Shown: piece after piece, positions 48,581 through 59,285 of the stretch
How the letters are laid out: each line of letters opens with the position of its first letter
Numbering within the stretch: position 1 is the stretch's first letter
From: Epiperipatus broadwayi
Lineage: Eukaryota; Onychophora; Udeonychophora; Euonychophora; Peripatidae
Direction: 5' to 3'
DNA length: 64,000 nucleotides
Assembly (NCBI GenBank): GCA_028023455.1
Contig: JAQFVV010012435.1
Coordinates: forward strand, 1,986,001-2,050,000
Translations under genes and position numbers: made by a program
The notes under the pieces: model-generated
Database searches by the model: none
Seen by the model: the letters and a program-made list of their open reading frames with translations, nothing else
Told to the model about the DNA's origin: nothing

Positions 48581-49025
48581 TAATTATAAGGAACTTGAAA
48601 ACACAGCCTTTCAAACTCCCTATAGATATCCAATACATCTTATACAATTGATACACATGACCACATATATCTGAAAAAGATAAATGATCTCCAATGTATG
48701 TGTTTTGTGCTGAACCAGCACTTATCAGTTGGTTCAGATCACCATTTCTAACACACATATATAACCACTACTCAATTTATATTAAGATAGCAAATCTTCC
48801 AACTTGGTATTGGACAAGCCTTGATCTTTTCCACTCTCCAACCATCCATATCATTGAAAATCCAAGGATGAATATTCAAAGCACTTGTTGATGCCAATAT
48901 TATTGTCATATTCATGTTGACATTAAATCAATTTCACCCCTTACACATAGGATCTTAATATATCCATTTAATTATACAGAAGAGGGATGGGAAAAATACA
49001 GGCTGAATGTGTCCCTTATAATTAA
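48581..49025. repeat. Fold-back family A relative (left arm plus centre)
   Basis: Left end 'taattataaggaacttgaaa' and right end 'cccttataatta' are short inverses. Inside are family A left-arm words ('tgatctccaatgtatg', 'gaaccagcacttatcagttg', 'atatataaccactactcaat') and a centre shared with 20671-21216 ('catattcatgttgacattaa'). Same subfamily as that copy. Confidence 0.72.
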
Positions 49026-52000
49026 AAGCTTCCAAACAATCTATATTAGTAATAAATATTACATCATTTTCATTCTTTCATTAGTATCTAGAGTCCACAA
49101 ATGAATATGGTCATCCCAATTCCCAGAAATAAAGAAATGAAGAACATTGAGTTTAAAGATTAGTTTTGCAATGACCTAATCTATGAATTTCAAATATATC
49201 CATGTATATTGGCTACTGCTTCTTTGATCTGACTTCTTATAATTTCGGTAGCAATTTGTTCTTTCTGAAAGATTTCAGTGCATCTTGCCTAATTATAGCT
49301 TTTCACTGTATTCTATCTTCAGCCGTAACAGATAATAAATAGTGAAGTTTTAAAATTGGCATTGAGGTAACCGTTTTAGCTAGGTCATGTTTATTAAAAT
49401 CAGTTAAAATGTATTCACTCACATATTTTCAAAATTGTTCTTCACTAATTTTAATTTAAATATTTAAATCCTATTATAAATTTAATTATTTCATTTTTTT
49501 ATGGAAGTTAGTTATACAGTAAGATGTTTTTAGCAACTTATTTTTTATAGTGGCTAGATATTCTTTGTTAGAAATTTTTACGGATATGAAGAAAAATGAT
49601 AAGGTTTAATCTGAACTTTTATTTGAAGCACAAAATGACCGTCCTGAAATTTTTTGATTTTATCATATTATAAGATGACCTGATTGATTCGTTAAAAAAA
49701 AATGTTAATGTTTTGGAAATATTGAAGATAAAAACAAACAAGAAAAAATTAATGTAAGACGGATGGGGAATGCAGTGGTAAAATGCTGGATGGGTGAACT
49801 CTATCACTATTACATTAATAAACATGTGTTTGCATTATGCATTTAACACATAGTAAAATGTTCGACTTAAGAGCTAAAGAATTATGAATCAATGCATAAC
49901 CTACCACTTCTGGTTCTCAATTGTCATGTGACCTAAGCAATTCTATCTGACTTTGAGATATCAGAAAAGTAAACAGATGATATGTTGTTTTGGAGAACAG
50001 CTAAGCTATTCATATGGATACATCTAATAAACACTATGAATTGTGAAACATGTTTTCAAAAAAAAATTAAATGTTGCGTAAAGATGATTGATTCACTCGA
50101 TGTGTGTGTGCATTTATTTTACACATCTGCCGTCAGTTGTTTCCAAGCCTTTCCATGTATCTCTAAAAAACTATGGACAACAATGGAGCCTATATCATAT
50201 GTGTATGTACATACTTATGAAATAATTTAATTTTTAAAATATACACATTTAATAAAACACCAGAAATAATTAATAAATAGATAGAATAACGCAGTTCATG
50301 AATGAAAGAGAGATTAATCACGTGACTGAGGGGGTAAGGCATGAAAGTGAATGAGTGAGGGATGACTCGTGACGGCGGCTGCTTATAAAATTTATGGATT
50401 TCTGTTTTATTTTTTATTAATAGGCCACTGAAACCAGAGACTTGTGATGGGGGGAGGAATTAGTAAATTTATTAGATATAATAAAATTGTTTTGAAAAAT
50501 AATATCTATTTTTCTGCAATTTCTGGCAAGTAATCATTAACATGCATTTGTATTGCAACCGTTATTGTTTAAAAACATATTAGTATTTTAATAATCCGCC
50601 CATATCTAGGCATCTACTGGCAGACGCAGTAAATCATTCTTATCAGCTGCGGCGTCAAAACTATGAGCAATGAGCTTTTTCTTCAGTTTAGATTCATTGA
50701 GGTAAAAACTGAATCTTTTCGTTTGCATTGTATTCTTTTTGAAAACGATTACATTTTTAATCAACTTGAGTAAAGCTGCATTGTTTGTTTGTTGATGTAT
50801 TTTTTCTTAATTGTTTCTTGTCAGCGAGATTTTTTTGTTCACCTTTAAACTAATTATTTACATAGAATGTTAATACAAAAAGAGCACCCTTATTTTTCAC
50901 TTATTTTATACGTAGTCTTGACATCAAATTATAGTGTAATATTATAGCTTAAAAATTCATTTCTTTTGCATTTTCTTCTAATTGGGACGGGGTATTATTA
51001 TTTGGCTGAAATCAAGAGTTCTTTTGTATACTCTAACGACGTACCTTAAAAATCGGATCTCTGCTTGTTTACCAAATGAAAGTTGTGAGTCATCCTGTTA
51101 AGGTGTTAATGACTAAATAGCTAAGTCTATTAAATTTCTAATAAAATTTTGACTCTGTAAATGATTATTGAAGTTGCCCTTGGAAATTAAAGAAGCTTAA
51201 GAGAATGCCTGAGATAATTGGTAGGGAAGTTATACAACATTTATAATTGGTTATTTTAATCTCGTATTTAAGAAAAAAGTTAGATTGAAAATTGTCTGCT
51301 AACAGAAGGTTTTTTTCTTTTCCACCCTCTACTACCCTTTTAAAAATTAATTTAGTTTTTCTAATTAATCTTTTAGAAATAATAGATTTTATTTTTTTAA
51401 TTATTAATAGTTTTTTAGGTAGTGAAGCCAGACTTTTTAAAAGTTATTTTTAATATTCAAAAAAAAAAAAAATCGAAAAAAGTCATATATTAAATCTCAT
51501 GTAAAATTTATATTACAATTTTTAAACAAGAAAATTACAGTTGATTAAGTATTCTTCGGAAAGAGGAAGAAAATAAAATAGATGCCAAGTACTATAAACT
51601 TAATTTACTAAAGAATATAAAATGAGTCAAATACAATTCTCTGGAGATGGTTGCGTTTTCCAAATTATGCAGAGAAACACTTCTGTGAGATGTCATCAAG
51701 TATTCTTTTTTTTATAAAAAAAAAAATAAAAATAACGATTTATTTAAACAATTGATACAACTTTATACAATGATGATTACATGAATACCAAGCAATGTCC
51801 ATAGCTAAATGAAAAGTGAATACATACATGATTGTTGGATCAACGCTTCAGTAGAATTCTAGATTGGACCCTACTTTGTCCCAGATGAACAATTATGCAT
51901 GCCTCTTTGAGTGTTGAAAGGCACATTAAAATCTATAATAAGTATAAGTTTAAAATTATTACCGTTAATGTGATTTATAATGTAATTTTTATCTATAGAT

Positions 52001-52938
52001 AATTGATCTCATTAAAAATTTATTTTTAAATATATAATTGCATTTTGGTATATTTATTTGAAAAGTACATTCGTGTGGTGCATCTGTATACCCCCTCCCC
52101 ATTCTTCGTAAATAGTATCTATCCTTTTTTTTTGTTTGTTTACTTAACGCGTATTATACACTATGGTTATGTTCCATGAGAATTGAAAAGTGTTTCTTAA
52201 CAAATAAAAATATTTTGGAAATATTTCTGTTTAAATAATAAACAACATGTTTTTTCAAAATGTCCAGTAATGCCAATTTGTGAATAATTAAGAAAAGAAA
52301 AATGTAAGTTTATAAAGAACTTTTCCATGGATTAATCAGTGTTACCGTAAAGAAACCTACGAATAGCTAACACATAATCCTGACAAGGTATATGCATTTT
52401 ATTTTAGTAAATTAGTGAAATTTCCCCACTAAACAGTTTGGAGAATTAAACTCTGTGGTTACACATTAACTAATACCAGAACATTAAACTGTGCATAATT
52501 AAAATATGGTGGAGTATAAACATAATTCAGAAAGTATATTTTTTAAAAATAGTAATAATTGGATGAGTGTTGCTCAGGGTGTTATTTGACATTTGAATGA
52601 CAATGTGGCCAGTATAACTCTGATTCAAGTAGTTTTACATCTGGAGATCTTAGTATCATCTTGCTGCATTAACTCACACAGCTCCCAATAAAAGCAATGA
52701 ACTGCTATTATACTATATTATTTGAAAACTTAGAAATAATTTAATATCTGCATAAAATTGCATTAATTTTGAAAGTTTATTTAAGTTCCTATATGTATTT
52801 TGATGTTAACCATTTTCTCTAATAGTATTTTATAAATAAAGAAATTCTTTTTTAAACCATGGGATAACATGAACTATTTTAAAAAAAATTGACAATTTAA
52901 AATTTTTATGTGATGATCAAAAAAAACACTAACACAAA
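49026..52938. other. Intronic DNA, no gene seen
   Basis: About 3.9 kb without a recognised repeat or gene. A less AT-rich patch at 50310-50430 shows no coding signal. Confidence 0.55.
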
Positions 52939-52970
<32 letters not shown>

Positions 52971-53719
52971 AATTATTATTGTTATTCTTATTATTATTGT
53001 TGTTGTTATGTTATTATTACTATTATTGTTTTTATTATTATTATGTTTCAAAAAAGGAAGTTTATTAATCAAAGAAATACATAGTTTTTTACATTGATTT
53101 TTAACATTGGTTTTGTATACAAGCATTTTTATAGTCTTCAGTTCATGTTTTCAATACAAAGTTATCTAATTCTTACATAAAAAATTATTAATTGTAGAGA
53201 GAGGAAAAAATTGTCTTTTTTATTTCGGTGTTTTAATGTTATTGAATTTTCAGTGTTTTTGAATTTTTTGGTGCTTATAGCATTGATTGTTGTTTGATAA
53301 GAGACCATGTAGCTGCGTAAATATGGGGATTTGCTATTATTTTGTCTCTATTACGTATCTGGTTTAATTTGTTGTAGAAGGTGGACAGATGCCTTCTGGG
53401 GTTGTTGCTCATTAGATAGGTACACCTGTTACATCAAAAAGCATATAATAGAAAGGTTGCTGCTCTAATGTTGGGTGTTGATCTGCCTTTAAAACCCTTA
53501 ATTATTTGATCAATGGTCATGTTTTGCTGATAGTATATTGCACTCATCATTGTTCTTACATTGTGTAATGCAGTGCATTGATACAATAGGTGTTGTAGAG
53601 TCTCTTCAGCCTTGTGGCATAGTCCACAAAAAGGGTCTATTGAAATATACATCCTTTTATGGTGCAAGAAGTATGATGTTGGCATTGCGATAAGATTTAT
53701 TTTTAGAATGAAATCAAAA
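52939..53719 (-). pseudogene. 5'-truncated copy of LINE family X, minus strand
   Basis: Minus-strand frame 53685-53434 encodes the C-terminal zinc-finger-like segment of the LINE at 53794-57330 ('FLHHKRMYISIDPFCGLCHK' then 'AEETLQHLLYQC'; a C-x2-C-x-H-type cluster). The 3' end also matches: the minus strand near 53085-53045 reads 'tttctttgattaataaa' then 'ccttttttgaaacataataa', the same as the plus copy's end near 57290-57330. The (TTA/TTG)n tract 52939-53045 is its trinucleotide tail. It is cut at 53719, at another trinucleotide tract. Confidence 0.82.
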
Positions 53720-53720
53720 A

Positions 53721-53771
<51 letters not shown>

Positions 53772-53793
53772 GTTGTTGTTGTTGTTGTTGTTG
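53720..53793. repeat. (TTA)n(TTG)n microsatellite between two opposed LINE copies
   Basis: About 17 TTA units followed by about 8 TTG units. It separates the truncated 5' side of the minus copy of LINE X from the 5' side of the plus copy, with no unique sequence between. Confidence 0.93.
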
Positions 53794-54105
53794 TGGAGTA
53801 CCACACATAATGGGTTTGCTTGAGACAAAAATTTATGCTGGATCTCAGACTGACCCTGCTAAACAATTGTCTGGAGAGGGATTTTGTGCATGCTCAAGGG
53901 ACTCTTCATCTCTCTCAGCTGGAACTGGTCTTCTAATCGCCAGAAATTTACCCTTCATAACATTTAAAATTATTCATATAGATATGGACTTGTTGATTGC
54001 AACTTTCAATCATAAAAGCATAACAATTAATATAGTTTTTGTCTACATGCCCTTCCAAAACAATAAGATAGACACCATAATTGCAGACATAAAACCACAG
54101 CAAAT

Positions 54106-54456
54106 CCATCTGTAGTAATTGGAGATTTCAATACAACATACCAAGACTTCACACAGCATTGGCTCCATAAAATAGCCACACCATTAATAAGTGGCCAAGG
54201 ATTTTTGCCACATGATGCCATCTCTTTTCACAATGGTTGTTTCTCTTCACTAATTGATCTTAGTTTTTATTCCCCAATACTCCACCATCTAATTACAATC
54301 AAATTAACTCCTGCAGCCTTCTCAGATCATTCAGTGCAAATAATTACAATCAGTTGTGATCAGATCAAACATCAACACATCCACTCACAAGAACGATACG
54401 AGTTCTACTCCCTACAGCAACCAAGGAATTCATTTTTTCTGAGACATATATTATAA
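54106..54456 (+). pseudogene. LINE X endonuclease, C-terminal part
   Basis: Frame that opens with 'PSVVIGDFNTTYQDF' and continues through 'LPHDAISFHNGCFSSLIDLS' to 'FSDHSVQIITISCDQI'. G-D-F-N and S-D-H are the catalytic Asp/Asn and Asp-His positions of the APE-like nuclease. The upstream part of the domain (from 53794) is in another frame that stops at 54113-54115, and the RT follows in a third frame from 54456. Confidence 0.78.
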
Positions 54457-56105
54457 TGCTAAATAAAATTAAAGATATGAACTTTGATCCAGTACAACAA
54501 TATTTTGCATTTATTGGTATACTGTCATTTAATATCAACCATTTAGCCATGAAGCAATCTCCACCATCGAAACTTCTATCTCTAGCACACCAGTTACATC
54601 AATGGATAATCAAGATAAATCCATCACACTACACACAACAGTACATATTTAAACTTATGCATGCATACAATAATGCTTGTGATGCACTTAAAAGCTATTT
54701 AAAAATAAAAAAAAGTAAAACATGCCTTCTCAAACCTCATACTTGGACCAGAGATTACATAAGGTGGGTGCTTGGAAACAAGCCAAATATAAAGGTGCCA
54801 ATGGCAATAAATGCAGACAATGCAACATATGCAGGCCAAAATATGATTATGTCCATCTTTGAATTTTTCAAAAAAAAGTTACAAACACAGGAATCACCTA
54901 CAATAACGCATGATATGTTTGGCCCTCCTGAGACTGAAACCCCATTTGCTACAGATCTTTTCATGGCTAAACTCAATAGTATTCCAGATGCTTGTCACCT
55001 GGGAAGTCCTGGAATCCCACTATTTATATTAAAACATCTAAGCAAATTTACAGCAAAATATTTGTTTCCAATCATGACCATTGAGGGGGTATACACACTT
55101 GCCATAGTGCCATATAATAAAAAGAAAACAATCATTCCACTAACTACTGACCTTAGACCAATATCTATGGGACCATTGCCTATCAAGATCATCAAAAAAA
55201 TCATTAAAAATGAAATTGAACCATACAGATTGCCACTCATTTCTGAAGCACAGTATGCAAAGAAAGGCTTTTCAACAATGGAGGCCGCCTTGTTATTTAA
55301 AGCAATTCTAACAACAGTCAGACAGAGAAAAATATATACTCCCATAGTGGTACAGCTTGATATTGAGGCTGCCTTTGATTTGGTAAACATATATACACTA
55401 TTAGAAATGCTTGAAAACACTCAAATTCCTAGAACACACTTATACCTAATAGCTAACCTACTTTTAAATAGAGAGATTCATGTAACACTAAATGGAAAAA
55501 ACTCCCCATCATTCACCCCAACTCAGTCAATATCCCAAGGGTCCCCTCTTAGCTCATTGCTGTTTATATTATACATTAATCCCCTCATTAATAGCATACA
55601 GCAGACTTTTGGTGGAATTGAGATACCTGGCACAGCACAGCAAACTGCATGCCTTGCATACATGGATGATGTCACTGTCTTCCTGACATCCAAAAAACAA
55701 ATACCACATTTACAAAAGATACTGCAAGAATATTCACAAAAATACAAATTAAAGTTTAATCCCGAAAAAACTACAGCTTGGACGCTATTCACTGGAAAGC
55801 AATGTGAATCAAACTACAATTCAAAGCCAATCCCTTTCCTTGGGTTCCCATTTCATATGGGAATCACAAGAATGAGATGTCACATTCAAAATAGGCTGAA
55901 GGAAGAAGCCGAAAGAATAGTAGACTCTTTATCCAAAACATATATGTCACTATATACAAACGTACAGCTAATTAATCAGCTTATTACAACAAAAATAGTT
56001 TATTATGTGCCAGTTGTTTCTTTCTCAAAAGTATTTATTGCAAAAATTAAAACCATATATAATAAGCTACTCTGGTCTAAAAAAAACTGTAGCGATCTTA
56101 TCTAA
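54456..56105 (+). CDS. LINE X reverse transcriptase, 549-codon open frame (truncated protein)
   Basis: Copies LINE RNA into DNA at the nicked target. The frame holds an N-terminal region (residues 1-210), then RT motifs in order: 'TTDLRPISMGPLPIKIIKKI' (about 250, R-P-I-S), 'AKKGFSTMEA' (about 290), 'IVVQLDIEAAFDLVN' (motif A, about 320, with both Asp positions), 'SISQGSPLSSLLFILYINPL' (motif B, about 378), 'CLAYMDDVTVFL' (motif C, about 415; YMDD instead of the more usual YADD), 'LKFNPEKTTAW' (motif D, about 455) and 'PIPFLGFPF' (motif E, about 485). It ends by a frameshift near 56100, after which the protein goes on in another frame. All catalytic residues are present. The ATG is only the first in this frame; the ancestral protein was longer at both ends. 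Confidence 0.88.
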   Translation: MLNKIKDMNFDPVQQYFAFIGILSFNINHLAMKQSPPSKLLSLAHQLHQWIIKINPSHYTQQYIFKLMHAYNNACDALKSYLKIKKSKTCLLKPHTWTRDYIRWVLGNKPNIKVPMAINADNATYAGQNMIMSIFEFFKKKLQTQESPTITHDMFGPPETETPFATDLFMAKLNSIPDACHLGSPGIPLFILKHLSKFTAKYLFPIMTIEGVYTLAIVPYNKKKTIIPLTTDLRPISMGPLPIKIIKKIIKNEIEPYRLPLISEAQYAKKGFSTMEAALLFKAILTTVRQRKIYTPIVVQLDIEAAFDLVNIYTLLEMLENTQIPRTHLYLIANLLLNREIHVTLNGKNSPSFTPTQSISQGSPLSSLLFILYINPLINSIQQTFGGIEIPGTAQQTACLAYMDDVTVFLTSKKQIPHLQKILQEYSQKYKLKFNPEKTTAWTLFTGKQCESNYNSKPIPFLGFPFHMGITRMRCHIQNRLKEEAERIVDSLSKTYMSLYTNVQLINQLITTKIVYYVPVVSFSKVFIAKIKTIYNKLLWSKKNCSDLI

Positions 56106-56910
56106 AAAACTCAACAAACACCTTATCAAAAATGGTCTTGGCTTGCATAGCATTAACATCTTCCAATTACAAAAGCTGAGAAACCTAATAGTTACCACAA
56201 TTGCAAAATTCCCTAGACTTAAACACTTGGTCGAGGTCATTCCAACAGATAGGCTGCCTCCAAAAAAATTATTCTTTGCTACCATTATCTATCAATACAA
56301 AACCACTGTACATAATCCAGATCAGTTTCTAAATAAATATTCATACTGGGAAATTTATGATTTAGTTAACACCCAAACTGATGTGAGTGATTCCCCTCCT
56401 ATGTTAGAAATTAATAACAAAAAATTGCTCAAGGAATTTAAAAAATGGGCGCTTGAGCCCAAATAATTTGACTTCATAATCAAAATGAATCTAGTTACAA
56501 TGCCCACAACACATTTTTTGTATCATAAAAGACTATATCTATCCATTGATCTCTTTTGTGAACTATGTCACCGAGCAGAGGAGACACTACACCATCTTAT
56601 ATACCAGTGTTTGGCTCTAAGCCAAACAAGACATATTATGTGTAATGCATACAGAAAGCCTGGTATCACGATTAATCAAATACTTGGTGCTTTCCAGGAG
56701 AGATCAATACCCATAATTAGAGTGGCCACATTCGTCTTATATGCATTCTGGTGCACCAGATGCACTTTCTTGATTGGAAAAAATACCAGACGCCACCCAT
56801 CTACATTTAAAAACAAATTAGCATGCATTCAAAATAGAGATAGGCTAATTACCTGTCCACTTTTATATGAAGCAACTTGGTCTCTGTTAAAACAGCCATC
56901 AATGTTGTAA
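56081..56910 (+). pseudogene. LINE X C-terminal region with zinc-finger-like cluster
   Basis: Continuation of the RT protein in the next frame: a basic thumb-like segment ('LSKKLNKHLIKNGLGLHSIN'), a TAA stop at 56464-56466, then in the same frame 'FLYHKRLYLSIDLFCELCHR' and 'AEETLHHLIYQC'. C-E-L-C then H-H and a final C form the C-x2-C...H...C cluster found at the end of many LINE proteins. The frame closes at 56910. The equivalent segment is present in the minus copy at 53434-53685. Confidence 0.8.
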
Positions 56911-57308
56911 GTATATTACACACTCAGTTAAACCAATATCAGTGAAATTCACAAACTTTTTATCAATTTAATTAAAAAGAGAGACATTATAATGAACTAT
57001 AGTGACATGCAAGAAATAATGAGCAATCAATTAAAATTGGACCATGCACAATTACAGTAGTTTATAATTGGAAGAAACTGCACACAACATAAAGACAAGG
57101 AACTATGTTCTCGCTTAGATATCTATAATCAGACGGAATATATTCTTATTTGAAATAGAACTCTTACAACTAAATGAACTAACTAATAATGGACAATGTT
57201 TTTTTTTCAATTGAAACATCCATTTCTGGAGCAAATTAATATATGTAAATAATTCAATGTAACACAATGTAAGACATGCTAACAATGTAAAGTTTCTTTG
57301 GGTTAATA

Positions 57309-57373
57309 AAGTGCCTTTTGAAATATAATAATAAATAATGATGATGATGATGATGATGATGATAATAATGATG

Positions 57374-57438
<65 letters not shown>
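57309..57438. repeat. Trinucleotide tract shared by two convergent LINE tails
   Basis: (TGA)n near 57337-57363 then (TAA)n to 57438. It is the tail of the plus-strand LINE X (ending about 57330) and at the same time, read on the minus strand, the (ATT)n tail of the LINE at 57439-58426. Confidence 0.9.
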
Positions 57439-58423
57439 TCAATTCATTTATTTAAGTGCTAAACAACAGCATAAAGCCAATTACAATTTGGACATTACAA
57501 TAAAAAGGAAAATAATACATATGACATAAAATGAAAATATAAATGTTTACATAATAAACAATATTTAAAATTAAAAACAATATTTAAAATTAAAAATATC
57601 ACAAAAATTAATATTACTCCCAATCTGATTATATAGAGAGTAACCTTAAATATTTGACAAAGTAATTGTTGTTTCCTTAACAAATGTCTAGATCTACAAA
57701 AAATATATTAATATCATTAAAATACATATTATAAAAATTTGGTAATCTGTATAATACTGCTAAATATAAAGTTTCACATTTATATTTATCGATACTAAAT
57801 AAATCCTTATTCCTTGTAGTATATACATGAGGAACTCTTATTAATACCTTTGAAATACAATTATGTAAGTAAATTTTTCCATGAATGATTAAATAAAAAA
57901 ATTTCATATCACGAATCACTCTTCTATGAAACAAATTTATATAAACATCTTTTGCATTAATTATATTACTGAATTTATTGTATATTGATTGCAATCTATC
58001 TATATGAGATAACTTATTCGAGTTCCATATTATTGAGCCATATTCCATTATAGGAAGTACAAGTGTTTTAAACAAATGTATTTTAATAAAAATATTAAAA
58101 TAACATCCATTACGAAGAATAAGACCCATTATTTTATTGGCATTACATAAAATATTATCTACATGAGTTGTAAAAGATCCATTTTGATCAAACCATATTC
58201 CAAGATCTTTATAATACTTTTTATATTCAATAGCTTTATTATTTATATAATATGAGTCCATATAGTATTGAACTTTCCTTGTATATGTAACAGCACAACA
58301 TTTTTCTATATTTATATGCATGTTATTCTTTAAACACCATTCAGAAAAGCTATCTATATAAGATTGAAGCTGTAAATGGTCCTTATAACAAGTAATTAAT
58401 TTAAATATTTTACAATCATCAGC

Positions 58424-58426
<3 letters not shown>
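57439..58426 (-). pseudogene. 5'-truncated LINE of a second family, minus strand
   Basis: The minus-strand frame 58321-57677 (214 codons) plus the stretch upstream encode the second half of a non-LTR RT. 'YADDCKIFKLI' (catalytic Y-A-D-D) lies at about 58426-58395, just at the break. Then come 'SFSEWCLKNNMHINIEKC', 'KDLGIWFDQNGSFTTHVDNI' and 'LVLPIMEYGSIIWN' then 'LSHIDRLQSIYNKF', the standard post-catalytic segments of Jockey/CR1-group LINEs. The open frame has no stop up to 57677. The 3' part reads 'aataaatgaattgaa' followed by (TTA)n. The copy is truncated exactly where another (AAT)n tract (58427) begins. Confidence 0.85.
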
Positions 58427-58505
<79 letters not shown>

Positions 58506-58521
58506 CATCATCATCATCATC
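58427..58521. repeat. (AAT)n(ATC)n microsatellite at the LINE 5' break
   Basis: About 25 AAT units, then five ATC units. It abuts the truncated 5' end of the minus-strand LINE, whose other end also carries a TAA-type tract. Confidence 0.92.
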
Positions 58522-58796
58522 AGACCAAGAAATATGTATAATGAAATATTAAGTATATATTTTTATATGTAAAATGTTTCCAATTATAAATATTGAGAAT
58601 TGTACAAAACCTACATGGTGAGATCAATATAATTATCCAAGGTAAATCAATAAACTTAAATTAATTGTTGTGCCTGATAACAGATAGAAAGCCATAACTA
58701 TGTTTAATTATATTTTATTAATTAATTAAAACAAGATGCTAAGCACAATGAACCTAACATTAGAAGATTGTTAGATATACTTTATCACTTTACTAA
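58522..58796. other. Intronic DNA, nothing recognised
   Basis: Short AT-rich gap between the microsatellite and fold-back family B copy 3. Confidence 0.5.
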
Positions 58797-59285
58797 ACAC
58801 TCCATACAATAACACCACTCAGTGCAATCCATAGTAATCAATGGATGTAGGAAGGTTTGAGTATAAAATCCCTGTCTAGTGCCTACTCATCCAATATCCC
58901 CAGACTGGTTTTTATCTTGTGGCTTTCATCAATCTGGAGCCTTGGATCTGAGAGAATTGCATCTAGATTTTAGGATATTGTGCAACCCTCCATCAGCCAT
59001 CTTTTACTTTTATTAGCTAACTATAAAGCTTTGAGATTCAAAATAAAAACACAATAATGTTTTCAAACTAAGCTCATTAGCATGTATAGATCTGAATTCA
59101 GGTTAGCACCCATATTTTTGGTATCTTTGGTTCTTTGGTAACCACAGTCACCATAATTCTATTGAGCATAGTCTGGGAATATTAAATCAGTAGGCACTCG
59201 ATAGAGAGTTTATGCACAAACCTTCCTGCATCCATTAATTACTATGTCATGCAATGAGTGGCACTATTGTACGGAGAATTTTGCT
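58797..59285. repeat. Fold-back family B, copy 3 (about 490 bp)
   Basis: Inverted ends ('ctccatacaataacaccact' left, 'gtggcactattgtacggag' right) and family words 'tgagtataaaatccctgtct' and 'gagccttggatctgagag'. Shares its centre with copy 2. More diverged than copies 1 and 2. Confidence 0.78.

Larger units (their letters stand above)
53794..57330 (+). mobile_element. LINE family X, nearly full-length second half: APE endonuclease, RT, zinc finger, 3' end
   Basis: Non-LTR retrotransposon copy of about 3.5 kb. Endonuclease blocks: 'LLETKIYAG' (about 53818), 'VVIGDFNTT' (about 54110), 'SLIDLSFYSP' (about 54250), 'FSDHSVQII' (about 54318), the Glu, G-D-F-N and S-D-H marks of APE-type LINE nucleases. 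RT and C-terminal parts are given separately. The 3' end reads 'ggttaataaagtgccttttg' then 'aaatataataataa', leading into a TGA/TAA tail. Lesions are few: a frameshift near 54100, one near 54455, one near 56100 and a stop at 56464. So it is dead but comparatively young. The clade is not certain; a YMDD catalytic box and TAA-type tail are the clues. Confidence 0.88.

Noticed and set aside
54995-55420. 141-codon minus-strand frame
   Set aside because: Antisense of the LINE X reverse transcriptase frame.
57254-57529. Frames with poly-Tyr/His and poly-Met/Ile
   Set aside because: By-products of the TGA/TAA trinucleotide tract.
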